Positions 9,136 through 17,630 are shown, counted from the stretch's first letter. The stretch is 64,000 nt of DNA from Scalindua sp964344685 (GCA_964344685.1 CAYFOK010000002.1:186001-250000); one strand, 5' to 3'. Notes: generated from the letters alone by a model not told the origin. Translations and numbers: made by a program.

Positions 9136-9774
9136 TTAATCATAGCGGACCTCTTCAAGATTGGCGGACTGATTAATATCGGTTTCAAGCCACCTGGTGT
9201 CTATAAACCGGGCCTTATGAAATACTGTATCGTTAAGGTCGCAGCTCTCAAAAGTACAGCGTATAAAAGTTGCCGCCCTGAAAATCGCTTTTTGTAAACG
9301 ACACTTTATAAACTGAGTATCAATAAAGACAGAGGATGGAAAACGAATAAAGAAGTAATCTTCATGCTCAAACCTGCAGGCCTGCAACCATGACCCGCTA
9401 AAGGATACTTCGCTGAAATTGGATTCCTTGAACCTGCAGTCGTGGAAGGTAGATAAGCCAAATGAACTTAGTTGTCCTGCCGTTTTCTCGAACATGCATC
9501 CGGAAAAATGGCTCTCGGTAATAAAGGAATCTCTGATCTGTAAATTTCCCCAACTGCAGTCCCGGTAATATCCTTTATCGCAAAGGCTTTGATCAATTGA
9601 TACATTTTGAAAGCGGGTGTTCTGAGCCCTTATAAAACGGCTGCGTCCATCCCGAAGCGTGATTGACTGAACTGTACTGTCGATAAGGCACTTTCCGGAC
9701 ATATCTTCCTGTTCTAGATCCCTACCTGGAAGGGTTTCATGAATGAGTACTTTTCTTTTTGGATTTTCCTGCAT
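9136..9774 (-). CDS. Pentapeptide-repeat protein
   Basis: A 212-residue protein built from imperfect A(D/N)LxX-type pentapeptides, seen as F..C.F....F....F..C.F steps (for example FRAATFIRCTFESCDLNDTVF) from about residue 45 to 205. Such proteins fold as a right-handed quadrilateral beta-helix. The repeats are rich in phenylalanine and cysteine at the stack positions. No enzymatic domain or signal peptide is present. AGGAAG precedes the ATG, and the aldo/keto reductase stop is only about 20 bases upstream, so the two are probably co-transcribed. The cellular role is unknown. Confidence 0.8.
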   Translation of the reverse strand: MQENPKRKVLIHETLPGRDLEQEDMSGKCLIDSTVQSITLRDGRSRFIRAQNTRFQNVSIDQSLCDKGYYRDCSWGNLQIRDSFITESHFSGCMFEKTAGQLSSFGLSTFHDCRFKESNFSEVSFSGSWLQACRFEHEDYFFIRFPSSVFIDTQFIKCRLQKAIFRAATFIRCTFESCDLNDTVFHKARFIDTRWLETDINQSANLEEVRYD

Positions 9775-9794
9775 ATTTTTTTTTGCTTCCTGCT

Positions 9795-10628
9795 TTATCC
9801 AGAAATAGCTTCTATCAGTTGTACATCATCGCCATTGAGTTCAAAGTCTATTACCTGAAGATCTTCCCTCATATGCTGTTCACTTGTTGTGCCTGTAAGA
9901 GGGATCATTCCCGCCTGCATGGAAAATCGGAATACAATCTGTTCAGGAGTTCTTCCCAATTCTTTTGCAATTGACCGGACTTCAGGATTTTGCATAACAA
10001 AAGGGTTTGCGGTTAATAACGAAAAGCCTTCATAGACAATCTGGTGTGTCTTGCAAAAGACCCTTATCTCCCTGTCCCATACCCGATTTGCAAAACATCT
10101 GTTTTGGACAACCATAGGTTTGACTTCTGCTTTTTCAGTCAAGAGTTTCAACTGTACAATATTCACATTGCTTATACCAATGTATCTGGCTTGTCCTGTT
10201 TTGTAGAACTGCTCAATAGCTCTCCACACCTCCCAGTCCTCATTTCCCAGGCCCGGTTGAGAATATGGACCGTGCAGGAGATAGGAATCAAGATAATCAG
10301 TATGAAGGTTCTTCAATGTGCTTTCAAATGATTGCTTTACTTGTGTGGTAAGGTCAGTAGACGGATCATAGGGGATTCTATGATCATGCCCATCGGCAGG
10401 GGTAAATTTGGACTGTAGAAACAGGTTTTTGCGGTTTATCCCTTTACTCGCCAACTTAAACAGCGCTTCACCCACTAAGTGTTCCTGGTAATGTCTGGGT
10501 TGATTAGCGGTATCAATAGCTGAAAACCCTGCGGAGACTGCCATTTCAACCAGGTCGGTTGTAGCATTCTCTTTCCAGGCGGTGCCATAGATAAATGATG
10601 GAAACTTATTACTGTTTTGAGTAGTCAT
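9795..10628 (-). CDS. Aldo/keto reductase
   Basis: A TIM-barrel NAD(P)H-dependent oxidoreductase of about 277 residues. The catalytic tetrad is visible: D in AIDTAN, Y in RHYQEH, K in LQSKFTP and H in YLLHGP. The NADP-site region near the C-terminus (IPLTGTTSEQHM) is also present. The ATG at 10628 is preferred because GGAAGG lies 7 bases upstream; an in-frame TTG at 10643 overlaps that site. It heads the minus-strand run that continues with the pentapeptide, MBL and M23 genes. The carbonyl substrate cannot be predicted. Confidence 0.88.
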   Translation of the reverse strand: MTTQNSNKFPSFIYGTAWKENATTDLVEMAVSAGFSAIDTANQPRHYQEHLVGEALFKLASKGINRKNLFLQSKFTPADGHDHRIPYDPSTDLTTQVKQSFESTLKNLHTDYLDSYLLHGPYSQPGLGNEDWEVWRAIEQFYKTGQARYIGISNVNIVQLKLLTEKAEVKPMVVQNRCFANRVWDREIRVFCKTHQIVYEGFSLLTANPFVMQNPEVRSIAKELGRTPEQIVFRFSMQAGMIPLTGTTSEQHMREDLQVIDFELNGDDVQLIEAISG

Positions 10629-10799
10629 CTCTTTGCCTTCCAATTATTTATTTTGATAATTATATCTTAATTATCCCGGACACAGGACTTGGGAGTCTAT
10701 ATATACTTTTTTTTTATTTGGTTGCGGTTCTGCTTCACTATAGTTATATATGATACACAAAACATTTCAAGTAAGGATTTTAGAATTAAGGTTTAATAT

Positions 10800-11423
10800 A
10801 TGTCTAAGTTTTATCCAATACATCTGGATGTTAAAGGTAAAAAATGCGTAATTATAGGTGGCGGGAAGGTTGCATACCGTAAGGCATGTAGGTTGAAAGA
10901 GTCCGGCGCTGACGTTGTAGTGGTCAGTCCCGAAGTCTGTTCTGAGATGGTTAATGAAGAAGGACTTGTTTTAGTAAAGAGAGAATATGAAGAGTGTTTT
11001 TTAGATGGTGCCTTGTTGGTTTTTGCCGCAACAGATAATGAAGCTGTTAATAAAAAAGTAGCATTGGATGCGGAGAAGAGGAACATAATTGTGAATGTAG
11101 TTGATTATCCTGATCTCTGTTCCTTTATTGTTCCTTCAACAATTAACAGGGGGGACCTCTGTATAAGTATTTCAACCGGAGGTGCGAGTCCGGCTGTTGC
11201 TAAAAGGATCAGGGAAGAATTGGAGACTGCCTTTGGTAAAGAATATGAGGAATATCTGGATTTGTTGACTAAAATGCGAAGTTTGGCAATGTCCAGTATA
11301 GTAGACAGTGTAAAACGCAGGAAAATACTCCAGCGTTTGGCGGAAAAAGATATTTTTGATACTGTTAAAGATGAAGGAGTTGAGGAAGCTGAGGCAAAAA
11401 TGAGAGATCTCATCTTTGAGTAA
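10800..11423 (+). CDS. Precorrin-2 dehydrogenase / sirohydrochlorin ferrochelatase (Met8/CysG N-domain type)
   Basis: A 207-residue Met8p-like protein with an N-terminal NAD-binding motif (VIIGGGKVAYRKA, residues 17-29) and the conserved STGGASPAVAKRIREELE segment near residue 125. It oxidises precorrin-2 to sirohydrochlorin and may insert iron to make sirohaem, the cofactor of sulfite and nitrite reductases. It lies about 270 bases upstream of a sulfite-reductase-like gene, which is consistent with a cofactor role. The methyltransferase domain of full CysG is absent, so uroporphyrinogen methylation must be encoded elsewhere. It could also serve haem d1 or another modified tetrapyrrole pathway. 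Confidence 0.88.
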   Translation: MSKFYPIHLDVKGKKCVIIGGGKVAYRKACRLKESGADVVVVSPEVCSEMVNEEGLVLVKREYEECFLDGALLVFAATDNEAVNKKVALDAEKRNIIVNVVDYPDLCSFIVPSTINRGDLCISISTGGASPAVAKRIREELETAFGKEYEEYLDLLTKMRSLAMSSIVDSVKRRKILQRLAEKDIFDTVKDEGVEEAEAKMRDLIFE

Positions 11424-11696
11424 ATGGACGTTTAAAATTAAAGGAATTATGAGACCGAGTTACTGTCTCTTTGTCGTGTTGTTAGATAGAGCATATCTTT
11501 TCGTTTCGTTATGGGCGGTATTTAGTCGGTTCGCCAGATCCAAAAATCAGGTTTTACGACAAAAAAAGTAAAATATTCCCGTCTGCGTTCAATAATTTTT
11601 CTGCTTGAAACAATTCTTTTTCAGTGATAACATGAATTTCGCAGTTTTACGATTTTTTTATAAATTATACTATTTATGAGGTTTAAGGAGCATTTG

Positions 11697-12587
11697 ATGT
11701 CTGAGAATAAGAGTGAGGGAAGAGTTGATTTTAATGAGTTGAAAACCGGTGGTTTTATTAAACAGAACCAAAAAGACCTTTTTACAGTTCGTTTAAGAGT
11801 TCCGGGAGGCAGGCTTGACGTTGATAAGATGGCCAAGATTGCGGCAGTGGCTAAGAAATATAGCAGAATGGGTTATTGTCACCTTAGTTTCAGACAGTCA
11901 GTTGAAATTATTGGAGTACATATAGATGATTTTGATGCAGCGGTAAAAGAGTTGGCAGAATTTGGACAGCCAATAGCGTCCTGTGGACCGAGAGTTCGTG
12001 TTCCGACAGCTTGCGGCGGAAATGAATATAACCCTAATGGAGTTATGGATGCACAGAAAAAAGCACTGGAAGTAGACAAAGAACTTTTTGGTATGAACTG
12101 TCCTCATAAATTCAAGATTTCATTTTCTGCCTGTCCAATCGACTGCGCCAGGACAAGAGGGATGGATTTAGGGTTTCAAGGTGTTGTAGATCCGCATTAT
12201 GAGGACGATCCGTGTACAGGATGCACCTTGTGTGCAAAAGCATGTCTTGAAGGGGCAATAGAGGCGGCAGAAGATGGGAAGCCGATTTTCTACAGAGACA
12301 AATGTGTATATTGTGGTGATTGTATAAAAGCATGTCCAACTGATGCATGGACACCAAAACGAAAAGGCTGGGCTGTCCGGGCAGGCGGAAAACATGGAAG
12401 GCACCCAAGGAAGGCAGATAACATTATGTTGTTCCTGCCGGATGAAAAGGTGTTGGAGTACATTAGAAAGACAGTCGAGTGGTATAATGCAAATGGCACG
12501 AGAGGGGAGAGGATCGGGACAACTTTTGATCGTGTCGGAGTAGAAAAATACAAAGAAGAGGTTGCGCGTCCTTTTATCGAAAGTTAA
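11697..12587 (+). CDS. Sulfite/nitrite reductase-like iron-sulfur protein (AsrC/Dsr-type, 4Fe-4S)
   Basis: About 296 residues. An N-terminal ferredoxin-like half domain (residues 18-95) precedes the sirohaem/4Fe-4S domain, which contains C106 and the pair C146-x3-C150, then two ferredoxin clusters (C173/176/179/183 and C203/206/209/213). The C-terminus closes the fold. AsrC and dissimilatory sulfite reductases share this order. The ATG at 11697 has AAGGAG upstream; an earlier in-frame ATG at 11676 lacks a ribosome site. The usual C-x5-C pair is C106-x5-N112 here, so one cluster cysteine is missing. The next gene starts right after its stop. It may reduce sulfite or another sulfur or nitrogen oxyanion, or be an electron carrier with an altered site. 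Confidence 0.8.
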   Translation: MSENKSEGRVDFNELKTGGFIKQNQKDLFTVRLRVPGGRLDVDKMAKIAAVAKKYSRMGYCHLSFRQSVEIIGVHIDDFDAAVKELAEFGQPIASCGPRVRVPTACGGNEYNPNGVMDAQKKALEVDKELFGMNCPHKFKISFSACPIDCARTRGMDLGFQGVVDPHYEDDPCTGCTLCAKACLEGAIEAAEDGKPIFYRDKCVYCGDCIKACPTDAWTPKRKGWAVRAGGKHGRHPRKADNIMLFLPDEKVLEYIRKTVEWYNANGTRGERIGTTFDRVGVEKYKEEVARPFIES

Positions 12588-13004
12588 ATGGAAGAGAAGA
12601 AATTTATACTATTTCTGCATAGTGGCAACTATGAAAAGTTATATCAGGCTGTGATGCTGGCTATAACTGCCGCCTCAATGGGAAGTAAAGTTTACATATT
12701 TTTATTCTTCTGGGCGCTAAAGAAATTTGCGACTGATAAACTAGATGTTATTGATTTTCCTGAGGGGATGCAGGAAGAAGAGAGGCGATTGTTGGAAGCC
12801 GTGCCGCAGGGACAGCCGAACATGCTGAAGGAATTATTAAGCGAAGTTGGCCAGATGGGGAATCTGGAAGTTTATGCATGCAGCGGTGCGGTATCATTAA
12901 TGGGACTGGACGAAGAGCAGGTTAAAAGCAGGGTCGATGACATTATAGGATTGCCTACAATGTTGAAGATGGCTGAAGGAGCTGAAACTCAGTTATTTAT
13001 TTAA
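12588..13004 (+). CDS. DsrE-family sulfur-relay-like protein
   Basis: A 138-residue protein whose ATG follows the previous stop codon directly, so translation is probably coupled. It resembles the DsrE/DsrF/peroxiredoxin-like family: an N-terminal beta strand (FILFLHSGNYEKLYQA), an AAS..GSKVYIFLFFWAL segment, and a short loop with one cysteine in VYACSGAV near residue 104. In that family the conserved cysteine carries persulfide sulfur to and from reductases. The placement between a sulfite-reductase-like gene and JAMM/TusA genes supports a sulfur-handling role; this remains inference. Confidence 0.75.
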   Translation: MEEKKFILFLHSGNYEKLYQAVMLAITAASMGSKVYIFLFFWALKKFATDKLDVIDFPEGMQEEERRLLEAVPQGQPNMLKELLSEVGQMGNLEVYACSGAVSLMGLDEEQVKSRVDDIIGLPTMLKMAEGAETQLFI

Positions 13005-13036
13005 CGCTGGCAGTAAATTTGTTTTAAAAAAAAATT

Positions 13037-13708
13037 GTGATTCATATCAATCAGCATTTAGTCAACAGGATGTTAAAAGAGGCTAAAACCGCCTACCCTC
13101 ATGAATGCTGCGGTTTATTTGTAGGTACAATTAATGATTCCGGAAAGAAGGTGCAAGCGGTTTATCCGGTTGAAAATAAAAATAAAGTAAGAGCTGCTGA
13201 CAGGTATGAAATAGACCCGAAAGAGTTCGACAGGATAGATCGGGAAGCAGCAAAAAAAGGATGGAATATAACAGGTATTTATCATTCGCATCCGGACCAT
13301 CCGGCAGAGCCTTCTGCGTTTGATAAAGACTGTGCATGTGTATGGACAGAGTATTCATACATAATAATATCTGTTAAAGATGGAGTGGATGATGAGCTGA
13401 GGTGTTGGCGTTTTGATGTTAGTAAGCAGGACGTTGAGGAGGAAGAAGTAAAGGTAGAAAGACGCGATTTTTTAATTGGCATGTGGTTTATTGTGCTTAG
13501 CTTTGTAGTTTATTTCGGCCTGTTCTTCATTCCGCTTTTTCCATTAACAAAAAAAGAGATGGCCAGCTCTGCTACTATAGGTTATCTATTCAGCTGGGGT
13601 TTAACCGGGATAGGAATTTATTTTGCAGGTAGGGAAGGTTATGAATTCATGAAGGAAAAAGTTTTAAAAGGTTTTTTTAGAAAAATTATAGGTAGAAAAG
13701 GAAAATGA
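13037..13708 (+). CDS. JAMM/M67 metallopeptidase fused to membrane segments
   Basis: A 223-residue protein starting at a GTG. Residues 1-135 form a JAB1/MPN+ (M67) domain with the zinc-site signature: E in PHECCGLF, HSHP, then S and D seven and ten residues later (HPDHPAEPSAFD). The last 90 residues hold two hydrophobic segments (MWFIVLSFVVYFGLFF and IGYLFSWGLTGIGIYFAG). Bacterial M67 enzymes cut C-terminal extensions from ThiS/MoaD-like sulfur carriers, for example CysO. No such carrier gene is seen in the window. The membrane tail is unusual and suggests it acts at a membrane. Its stop overlaps the TusA-like start by four bases. Confidence 0.85.
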   Translation: MIHINQHLVNRMLKEAKTAYPHECCGLFVGTINDSGKKVQAVYPVENKNKVRAADRYEIDPKEFDRIDREAAKKGWNITGIYHSHPDHPAEPSAFDKDCACVWTEYSYIIISVKDGVDDELRCWRFDVSKQDVEEEEVKVERRDFLIGMWFIVLSFVVYFGLFFIPLFPLTKKEMASSATIGYLFSWGLTGIGIYFAGREGYEFMKEKVLKGFFRKIIGRKGK

Positions 13709-13941
13709 GTAAAACTGTTGCAGATGAAAAAATTGATTTGAGAGGGGTACTCTGTCCGATTAATTTTGTTAAGACAAAATTAAAGCTGGAAATGATGGAA
13801 GATGGGCAGGTATTGGAAGTGTTTCTCGATGATGGAGAACCAATGAGAAATGTTCCTAGAAGTGTAAAAGAGGAAGGGCATAAGGTTGTAGAAGTTGAAA
13901 AGGTTGACGACAGTTATAAAATATTTGTAAAAAAAAGCTGA
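13705..13941 (+). CDS. TusA/SirA-like sulfur carrier
   Basis: A 78-residue protein of the TusA fold (beta-alpha-beta) with the active cysteine in LRGVLCPIN at residue 17. TusA proteins carry persulfide sulfur to targets such as tRNA-thiolation or sulfur-oxidation enzymes. The family motif is CPxP; here it is CPIN, so the second proline is replaced, although the catalytic cysteine is kept. It overlaps the JAMM gene by ATGA and closes the sulfur cluster. Confidence 0.88.
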   Translation: MSKTVADEKIDLRGVLCPINFVKTKLKLEMMEDGQVLEVFLDDGEPMRNVPRSVKEEGHKVVEVEKVDDSYKIFVKKS

Positions 13942-14417
13942 TAGGATTTTTGTCTGGCTCATATCTGAATCTATAAAAATCGGGAAGTTTTTTTGCGTTC
14001 AGATCGTTTTTGTTTTTAAATCCTTAATCTTTTTTTTTACGCTGATTTGATTATAATCAGGTGGATTTAAGAGGGTAATAGGAAATTATATCTGTTTTTA
14101 AAAGAAAGAGTTGGGTTCTTCAGGCTGCGTCCGATACCCTAAAATAATGTGTGTATAGAAACAGATTTGTTGGCGGATTTTTAACAACTTTTTTCAAATT
14201 AAATGTTGCGTTAAGAGAAATTTGTTGCTACTATGTCCACGTTTGTGTGTCAGTCTTTTTGTTTCTGAAGAAGTTTTATTAAAATTCTTATGTTCCTGGC
14301 TATGCCGAAGTATATGGTATTAAAGCTCTGCTTAATATTTAATAGTTCAGTAAATATAAGCTAGGAAAAGTAAAATCGTGGACATCGTACCATCAATATG
14401 ATATGGGGGTCTGAAAC
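13942..14417. other. Intergenic region upstream of bc-type complex operon
   Basis: About 475 bases without a gene. It has an AT-rich stretch with a TATAAT-like element (near 14052) but no good -35 partner, and a short inverted repeat CTGATTTGATTATAATCAG (about 14042-14060). It most likely holds the promoter of the Rieske operon. No terminator hairpin for the upstream genes is apparent. Confidence 0.35.
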
Positions 14418-14930
14418 ATGGCTAGTGATGTAAAAGAGAATGAAACAGCCAGTGGTAACTTATACACATCCAAGAGAGATTTTTTTACCTTGGCAGGCTG
14501 GGCAGTGTTCCTTGTAACCGGGCTTATCTATACTTTGAAGATATTTGGGCCAAAGAGGATCGGGGGATTTTTCTTTCCCACAGTTCTATTTGAACCTTCT
14601 CCTATCTTTTCTGTTGGCTTTCCGGCAGACTATGTACCTGGTACCGTAACAACATTAAAGGCCAGGAAGATTTTTGTCGTTCGCGAGGGCAACAGTTTTA
14701 AAGCAATATCAGTGATTTGTCAGCACCTTGGCTGTGCAGTGCATTGGACAAAGGAAAAGAATATTTTTGAGTGTCCGTGCCATGGAAGTAAATATTATAA
14801 AAATGGAGTGAATTTTGCGGGTCCGGCTCCCAGACCATTATACCACTTTGAGGTTAGTCTTGATGATAATGGTAAGCTGGTTGTTAACACAGATAAAAAA
14901 GTACCTATAAATACTGAGTTGGTTGTTTAA
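14418..14930 (+). CDS. Rieske [2Fe-2S] protein of bc-type complex
   Basis: A 170-residue Rieske protein with one N-terminal membrane helix (about residues 22-42, preceded by KRDFF). The cluster-binding loops are CQHLGC (C101, H103, C106) and CPCHGS (C119, C121, H122). C and H of each loop bind the 2Fe-2S cluster and the other two cysteines form the usual disulfide. It transfers electrons from quinol at the Qo site to the cytochrome c acceptors. It is first in a co-directional run with the FAD subunit, cytochrome b parts and multihaem cytochromes. Confidence 0.93.
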   Translation: MASDVKENETASGNLYTSKRDFFTLAGWAVFLVTGLIYTLKIFGPKRIGGFFFPTVLFEPSPIFSVGFPADYVPGTVTTLKARKIFVVREGNSFKAISVICQHLGCAVHWTKEKNIFECPCHGSKYYKNGVNFAGPAPRPLYHFEVSLDDNGKLVVNTDKKVPINTELVV

Positions 14931-14976
14931 TTGTCTTAAGTTCATGCTAAAGGTGATTTTTACGAAAGGCGTGTAG

Positions 14977-16782
14977 ATGAGTCAATCAGTAGATTCCAAA
15001 CAAGGGAATCGAGTCTCCCTTGAATTGGATTGGTTAGAAAAAAATATACGTTGTCAGCATCGATGTCCAGCACATATGGACATTCCCGGCTACATACGCC
15101 TGATAAGTCAGGGTAAGTACCAGGAATCGTATAAGCTGATGTTGGAAACTAATCCCTTTCCTACCGTTTGTGGATATGTTTGTCCTCGCCCCTGTGAGTC
15201 TAAATGTAAACGTGGTGATTTTGACAAGCCTGTGTCAATCGATAATCTGAAAAGGTTTGTTACGGACTATATATACAAAAACAGAATAAAGATCCCTGCC
15301 CCAAAGATAGAAAAGAGAGATGAAAAAGTTGCTATAATTGGAGCGGGTCCTGCCGGTTTAACAGCAGCGTACGATCTCGCAGGAATGGGATATCAGGTTA
15401 CTGTTTTCGAAAAAGAGTCAAGAGTCGGTGGCATGATGATGTGGGCGATACCGTCCTACAGGCTGCCGCGCGAGCAGATAATGTTTGATGTGAGTAATAT
15501 CGAAGCTCGGGGTGTTGAGATAAAGTTGAATACATGTATAAAAGCGCCGGAAAAATCAATTTCGAGCGGTAGTTCTGATGAAACACCATCCAGTAAAAAA
15601 GGAATGGATGATGCGGTTTCTGCTTTGCTGAAAGAAGGATACAATGCTGTATTTATCGCTGTTGGCGCTCAGAGAGGGAGGAAGCTTGAGGTTCCCGGAG
15701 AAGAGGGGACAGAGGGTGTCATGGACTGCTTGGATTTTCTGAAAAATGTGAGTTCAGGTGACCTGAAAAGCCCGGGTAAAACGGTAGCAGTGATTGGAGG
15801 TGGTAACTCTGCAGTGGATGCTGCCAGAACGGCTAAAAGGATAACACCTGATGTTTACATAGTTTATAGAAGGACGAGAAATGAGATGCCTGCTCTCAAA
15901 CATGAGATAGAAGAGGCAGAGCTTGAGGGTATCAAATTTCATTATCTGGTTGCTCCAGTGAAAGTTATTACTGAGAATGGGAAGGCAAAAGGGCTTGAAT
16001 GTGTCAAAATGGCTTTGGGTGAGCCTGACAGTAGTGGGAGACGAAGGCCTGAACCTATTCCCAATTCCGAATTTGTAATTGATACAGATTGTATAATAAC
16101 AGCACTTAGCCAGGAGGCAGACCTGGAATTTTTAGGCGACGACAGTGGGATAGAAGCTACCAAATGGGGAACTCTTGTTGTAGATGATGGCCTGAAAACC
16201 AGCAAAGAAGGTGTCTTTGCGGGTGGTGATGTTGCAATGGGGCCAAGTACAATCATAGAATGTATAGCGCAGGGACACCTGGCGTCTAAATCGATAGATT
16301 GCTATCTTAGAGGAGAAAGCTTTGAGGAATCAAAGGATAAAACCTGGGTCACTCTGATAGATGGAGATTATATCCAGGAGAGGGAAAGTAATTTTGACAG
16401 TACTCCTCGTGAGGAAATGGCAACCATACCTAAGTCACAAAGAGGCTCGTTTGACCTGGTTGAGCTTGGTTTTGCAGAATCGCAGGCCCAGATTGAGGCC
16501 GATCGTTGTTTGAAATGTGATCTCAGCATTAATGTTGTTGCTGACGATTGCATACTATGTGGCAGATGTAGCAGTGTCTGTCCGGTTGATGCGTTGGAAC
16601 AGGTCGATGCAGATACTGGTGGTGATCACAAGCCTCATGTTAGTAGAGACGGAGTAGTGATAAGGCATACTGACGTGTGTATCAGGTGTGGGAATTGCAA
16701 GGATTGTCCGGTGGATGCAATTAACATGAAGCGCGTATTTTGGGAGCCTAATGAAGATATTAATAAACCAGTTAAAGCATAA
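14977..16782 (+). CDS. GltD-like FAD/iron-sulfur oxidoreductase subunit
   Basis: A 601-residue soluble flavoprotein. An N-terminal Fer4_20-type cysteine block (CQHRCP near residue 26 and C..VCPRPCESKCKRG near 70) precedes the FAD motif IIGAGPAGLTAA (about residue 119) and the NAD(P) motif VIGGGNSAVDAA (about residue 270). Two C-terminal 4Fe-4S motifs follow (from 524 and 567). The second is CX2CX2CX2CP rather than CX2CX2CX3CP. In glutamate synthase this module passes electrons from NADPH. Placed between Rieske and cytochrome b genes, it probably gives the bc-type complex a pyridine nucleotide exchange site in the cytoplasm; anammox bacteria are known to have such a subunit in one of their bc complexes. 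Confidence 0.9.
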   Translation: MSQSVDSKQGNRVSLELDWLEKNIRCQHRCPAHMDIPGYIRLISQGKYQESYKLMLETNPFPTVCGYVCPRPCESKCKRGDFDKPVSIDNLKRFVTDYIYKNRIKIPAPKIEKRDEKVAIIGAGPAGLTAAYDLAGMGYQVTVFEKESRVGGMMMWAIPSYRLPREQIMFDVSNIEARGVEIKLNTCIKAPEKSISSGSSDETPSSKKGMDDAVSALLKEGYNAVFIAVGAQRGRKLEVPGEEGTEGVMDCLDFLKNVSSGDLKSPGKTVAVIGGGNSAVDAARTAKRITPDVYIVYRRTRNEMPALKHEIEEAELEGIKFHYLVAPVKVITENGKAKGLECVKMALGEPDSSGRRRPEPIPNSEFVIDTDCIITALSQEADLEFLGDDSGIEATKWGTLVVDDGLKTSKEGVFAGGDVAMGPSTIIECIAQGHLASKSIDCYLRGESFEESKDKTWVTLIDGDYIQERESNFDSTPREEMATIPKSQRGSFDLVELGFAESQAQIEADRCLKCDLSINVVADDCILCGRCSSVCPVDALEQVDADTGGDHKPHVSRDGVVIRHTDVCIRCGNCKDCPVDAINMKRVFWEPNEDINKPVKA

Positions 16783-16859
16783 GTTGCTGGTAGTGAGTAG
16801 AACGTTGGGTTAATGATGTAGATTTGTTTAATAAGTGATATTTAAAAGGGGACGCTTAA

Positions 16860-17630
16860 ATGAATTTAATCTTGTATTTGATCAGGAAGCTTACGGAAAC
16901 TGAGGTGTGGAAATCAGTATTTCGCCACGGGTATGCGGATACTCCAAGGAACAGGGCACTTCAGACTATAAGCAACGTATGGTTGCATTTGCATCCTGTA
17001 AAGGTTCCAAAGCACGCTCTTAAGATTCGGTATACATGGTGTCTGGGCGGACTAACATTCTTTATTTTCATTTTCTTAACAGTGACAGGAGTACTGTTAA
17101 TGTTTTATTATGTTCCGGATGTTAATCGGGCATATGCGGATATGATTGACCTAATGTATGTTGTTCCTTTGGGGCGTTTATTAAGGTCATCGCATCGATG
17201 GGCTGGACATGCTATGGTTATAACAGTTTGCTTTCATATGTTAAGGGTATTTCTTACGGGTTCTTATAAAGCCCCACGGCAATTTAACTGGGTTTTGGGC
17301 GTACTATTATTAGTTCTGACTTTTCTGCTCAGCTTTACCGGATACCTGTTGCCTTGGGATCAGCTTGGATACTGGGCTATAATGGTGGGTACAAACATGG
17401 GTGGAGCAACTCCTGTTATGGGCTATCAGGGTCCATTTGCCGAGCTATTAGGTGTTAAAATTAATAATGATGTTCGTTTTGCTCTCTTAGGTGGTACGCA
17501 GATTGCCGCTCCGTCATTGTTGCGAGCATATGTGTGGCATTGCATAGGAATACCAATAATTGCGGGAGCGTTGATGATTCTTCATTTTTGGCGTGTTAGA
17601 AAAGACGGTGGTATTTCAGGGCCTCTATAA
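16860..17630 (+). CDS. Cytochrome b6-like subunit of bc complex
   Basis: A 256-residue protein with four transmembrane helices and the bis-histidine haem b ligands of cytochrome b6: H112 with H126 (HX13H) and H227 with H242 (HX14H). The Qo-region motif LPWDQLGYWA and the ending RKDGGISGPL also match b6. Cys61 in WCLGG aligns with Cys35 of cytochrome b6, the residue that binds haem c_n covalently. It oxidises quinol as the membrane core of the complex. The C-terminal half of a full cytochrome b is the separate next gene. Confidence 0.93.
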   Translation: MNLILYLIRKLTETEVWKSVFRHGYADTPRNRALQTISNVWLHLHPVKVPKHALKIRYTWCLGGLTFFIFIFLTVTGVLLMFYYVPDVNRAYADMIDLMYVVPLGRLLRSSHRWAGHAMVITVCFHMLRVFLTGSYKAPRQFNWVLGVLLLVLTFLLSFTGYLLPWDQLGYWAIMVGTNMGGATPVMGYQGPFAELLGVKINNDVRFALLGGTQIAAPSLLRAYVWHCIGIPIIAGALMILHFWRVRKDGGISGPL

